Shown here piece after piece: positions 6,823-8,747 of a stretch of 8,747 bases of DNA. This stretch comes from CAYWTX01 sp964461295 (GTDB taxonomy: Bacteria > Planctomycetota > Phycisphaerae > SM23-33): contig CAYWTX010000531.1 in assembly GCA_964461295.1 (NCBI GenBank), forward strand, positions 1-8,747. The letters are read 5' to 3'. Position numbers and translations under genes: made by a program. A model generated the notes under the pieces. It worked only from the letters and a program-made list of their open reading frames with translations. It was not told where the DNA came from and made no database searches. Each line of letters begins with the position of its first letter. The first letter of the stretch is position 1.

Positions 6823-8406
6823 ATGCGTCTGGCGTTCGTCACCCTCGCGATCGCGGTGGACTTGCTGGCTTCCACTGCGCCCGCCGCCGAGGAGGCCAAG
6901 TTGAGAGAATCCACCGGTGCCGCATTGTGGGCGGAGTTCTCCAAGGCTCCGTACACACACCCGAACATCCCCAACGTCTCCTTTGCGGGGTACCGCTTCG
7001 GCGAGCAATCGCTGCCGGAACCGAAGATCGCGGCCAACGTGCGCGACCTCGGCGCCAAGGGCGATGGCAAGGCCGATGACAGCGCCGCCTTCGCCGCCGC
7101 GGTTGACAAGGCCGGTGCGGCGGCGGACGCCTCCGGGGGAGCGGGGGCGGTCCTCGTGCCCGCCGGCGAATACAAGCTCAGCAACCCGGTCTGGCTCGGC
7201 AAGTCCGGCCTCGTGCTGCGCGGCCAGGGGCCCGACAAAACCGTCCTCGCCTTCACGCAGCCGGTATCCAAGGCGGTGCCTGGAGTGAGCGGGTCATGGT
7301 TTGGCGGCATGGTGTGGATCGGCCTGCGGAAGCCGCAGCCGGAGATCAACCCCTCGCTGTTGGAGTCGGTCGACGTGGTCAAGCCCGCCAGGTGGGGCGA
7401 GTTCAGCGTCGAGGTCGCGGCCGAGGATGCCAGGAAGTTGGCCTCGCTCGTGGGCAAGACCGTACAGGTGACGTGGATCGGCGACCTGTCGCTGTGCCAC
7501 TACATCGCCGGCCACGACTCGATGAAGGCCTGCGATTGGAGCTCCTGGGGCGCGTTCCGGGGCGGCAAGCTCACCTGGCATTGGGCCAACCAGATCGAGA
7601 AGGTCGCCGGCGCCACCGTCACCTTCAAGAAGCCGCTGCGCCTGGAGGTCCGCGAGGGCTGGCAGGTCAAGATCGGCGTCGTCTCGCCGTGGATCACCGA
7701 CGCCGGCGTCGAGCACCTGACCATCCGCTTCCCGATGACCCAGAAAGCCCCGCACCTCAGGGAACCGGGCTACAACGGCGTGCTCCTGCATCAGGCCGCG
7801 CACTGCTTTGCCCGAGACGTCGTCATGGAGAACGTCGACGTCGGCGTCAACATGAGCGACAACACCGTGAACTGCACGGCGACGGGCTTCGTCCTCAGGG
7901 GCCGGCCCAACCACCACGCCACGGCCATGCGGAACCTGTCGCACGACAACCTGCTGCAAGACTTCAGGATCGAGAGCAAGCCGCACCACGGCCTGAACAC
8001 CGAGGGCATCTCCAGCGGCAACGTGTGGCGCAACGGCGAAATGAAGGACGGCACGTTCGACAGCCACTGCATGATGAGCTTCGACTCGGTGCGGACCAAC
8101 ATCACCGTCAACAACACCGGCGGCCCGGGCGGCGCGGGCAACCACGGGCCGTTCGTCGGCCGGCGCATGACGCACTGGAACATTCGCGTCACCAACGGCA
8201 GAGGCGAGTGGGTCGCCCAGCCGGCGATCCTGCCTTCGGGCGCCGTTGTCGGCATCCAGGGCGGCGCCTCGCTCGAACTGAAGGCCGCCAAGCTCTGGCA
8301 CCTGCCCGACGGCCTGGACAAGGGCTGCGTCGTCGGCGACGTCGGCAAAGCCCCCGTGCCGGCGGACTTGTTCGAGGCCCAACTGAGGCTGCGCCTGGGC
8401 AACTGA
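6823..8406 (+). CDS. Secreted right-handed beta-helix protein, pectate_lyase_3-like (putative polysaccharide-acting)
   Basis: A 527-residue protein. The ATG at 6823 is chosen because GGAG lies 8 bases upstream and because it begins a signal peptide: MRL, then a hydrophobic stretch to about residue 16, with likely cleavage after APA at 19-21. Asp13 within the hydrophobic stretch is unusual. The frame is open further upstream but overlaps the ATPase gene. The mature part starts with NVSFAGYRFGE (51-61), a block often seen before beta-helix domains of this kind. NVRDLGAKGDGKADDSAAF (72-90) follows, the hallmark opening of the pectate_lyase_3 / GH28-like fold, and LRGQGPDKTVL (132-142) continues the helix rungs. 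Later Asn/His-rich rungs (about 318-460) include HHGLNTEG (388-395) and a Gly-rich GGPGGAGNHGP (433-443). Lyase, hydrolase or binding activity cannot be decided; no catalytic set is confidently identified. It probably acts outside the cytoplasm. It follows the operon after a 191-bp gap and may be transcribed separately. Confidence 0.8.
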   Translation: MRLAFVTLAIAVDLLASTAPAAEEAKLRESTGAALWAEFSKAPYTHPNIPNVSFAGYRFGEQSLPEPKIAANVRDLGAKGDGKADDSAAFAAAVDKAGAAADASGGAGAVLVPAGEYKLSNPVWLGKSGLVLRGQGPDKTVLAFTQPVSKAVPGVSGSWFGGMVWIGLRKPQPEINPSLLESVDVVKPARWGEFSVEVAAEDARKLASLVGKTVQVTWIGDLSLCHYIAGHDSMKACDWSSWGAFRGGKLTWHWANQIEKVAGATVTFKKPLRLEVREGWQVKIGVVSPWITDAGVEHLTIRFPMTQKAPHLREPGYNGVLLHQAAHCFARDVVMENVDVGVNMSDNTVNCTATGFVLRGRPNHHATAMRNLSHDNLLQDFRIESKPHHGLNTEGISSGNVWRNGEMKDGTFDSHCMMSFDSVRTNITVNNTGGPGGAGNHGPFVGRRMTHWNIRVTNGRGEWVAQPAILPSGAVVGIQGGASLELKAAKLWHLPDGLDKGCVVGDVGKAPVPADLFEAQLRLRLGN

Positions 8407-8419
8407 AGCGGAGGCGATG

Positions 8420-8444
8420 ACCGGCGGGGAAAACCGGCGGGAAA
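8420..8444 (+). repeat. Tandem 12-13-bp direct repeat
   Basis: ACCGGCGGGGAAA (8420-8432) is followed directly by ACCGGCGGGAAA (8433-8444), differing by one G. It begins 13 bases after the beta-helix gene. Confidence 0.75.
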
Positions 8445-8505
8445 CCAGGGACCATCCGCGACGATGGGTGTGACAGAACTCTCTGGCACTGAGCGAGGAC
8501 CTCTT

Positions 8506-8520
8506 CAGCCCAACGGGCTG
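8506..8520. repeat. Hairpin CAGCCC-AAC-GGGCTG
   Basis: A perfect 6-bp stem with a 3-base loop, preceded by CTT. A close relative occurs at 8687-8701, also after CTT. No T-run follows, so it is not a standard terminator. Confidence 0.75.
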
Positions 8521-8525
8521 TATTC

Positions 8526-8546
8526 CCTCCGCCTTCCAGGCGGAGG
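8526..8546. repeat. Hairpin CCTCCGCC / GGCGGAGG
   Basis: A perfect 8-bp stem with loop TTCCA. The stem sequence is similar to that of the hairpin at 8617-8634. Confidence 0.8.
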
Positions 8547-8616
8547 ATGGGTCGCCGACTAACCCCTCTTGCTTCACCGAACTGCCCCTTGCCAGGAATC
8601 CCCGTCACATACCCGA

Positions 8617-8634
8617 CCTCCGCGTCCGCGGAGG
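8617..8634. repeat. Hairpin CCTCCGC-GTCC-GCGGAGG
   Basis: A perfect 7-bp stem with a 4-base loop. It shares CCTCCGC / GCGGAGG with the hairpin 70-90 bases upstream, so the two may be copies of one repeat family. Confidence 0.75.
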
Positions 8635-8686
8635 GGTCCATGACCGTAGTTGCTGAGACCGGGTTTGGGATCTGCATCGGGTTCTT

Positions 8687-8701
8687 CAGCCTGAAGGGCT
8701 G
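8687..8701. repeat. Hairpin CAGCC-TGAAG-GGCTG
   Basis: A 5-bp stem and 5-base loop, preceded by CTT as at 8506-8520. It lies 11 bases before the next hairpin. Confidence 0.7.
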
Positions 8702-8712
8702 ATGTATGACAG

Positions 8713-8731
8713 CCCAGGGCAACGCCCTGGG
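8713..8731. repeat. Hairpin CCCAGGGC-AAC-GCCCTGGG
   Basis: A perfect 8-bp stem with an AAC loop, the same loop as in the hairpin at 8506-8520. It is close to the window end, so the repeat may continue beyond it. Confidence 0.8.
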
Positions 8732-8747
8732 GATGTGGCAATGCAAA

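Larger units (their letters stand above)
8407..8747. other. Non-coding tail rich in short hairpins
   Basis: About 340 bp after the beta-helix gene with no credible gene on either strand. It holds a short tandem repeat and at least five compact inverted repeats (listed separately), some with related sequence. This resembles the dispersed intergenic repeats I associate with planctomycete genomes, though that link is from memory and untested. Confidence 0.65.

Noticed and set aside
8189..8746. 185-codon minus strand frame over the 3' end of the beta-helix gene and the hairpin tail
   Set aside because: Most of it is translated repeat or antisense sequence, and no domain is seen. It is better explained as a spurious frame.
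8501..8747. Hairpin cluster as a CRISPR array
   Set aside because: The repeats are short, unequal and irregularly spaced, without uniform spacers.

Overview
The window is high-GC bacterial DNA. It holds most of one Opp/Dpp-type (solute-binding protein family 5) ABC importer operon, then a gene for a secreted beta-helix protein, all on the + strand. The organism is most likely a planctomycete or a relative (Planctomycetota or the wider PVC group). That is an inference from three things: gaps full of GC-rich hairpin repeats, a four-helix-bundle (S23 / 23S rRNA intervening-sequence) protein, and a secreted pectate-lyase-like protein. No rRNA or tRNA is present to confirm it.

Layout. 1-944: 3' part of the solute-binding protein gene, cut by the window edge. 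947-2386: DppB-type permease carrying an unusual insertion of about 165 residues in its first external loop. 2387-3055: a break in the operon containing a four-helix-bundle gene (2542-2934) flanked by inverted GGCAGCA-type heptad repeats, a short perfect palindrome and a foldable segment. 3070-4014: DppC-type permease. 4011-5054: DppD-type ATPase, overlapping dppC by ATGA. 5055-5557: a non-coding gap with a 17-bp-period direct repeat and a 205-bp imperfect palindrome. 5558-6631: DppF-type ATPase. 6632-6822: a gap with a terminator-like hairpin. 6823-8406: secreted right-handed beta-helix protein with a pectate_lyase_3-like N-terminus. 8407-8747: no gene; a small tandem repeat and at least five short hairpins.

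The five transporter parts (binding protein, two permeases, two ATPases) would form one complete importer for peptides or another oligomer such as short sugars; the substrate cannot be read from the sequence. The order A-B-C-D-F is canonical, but two junctions that are normally tight (B/C and D/F) have each been opened by repeat-bearing DNA. The most interesting object is the B/C insert. It looks like a small element built as a four-helix-bundle ORF between inverted heptad repeats, reminiscent of 23S rRNA intervening sequences but placed in a protein-coding operon. The expanded loop of DppB is the second unusual point.
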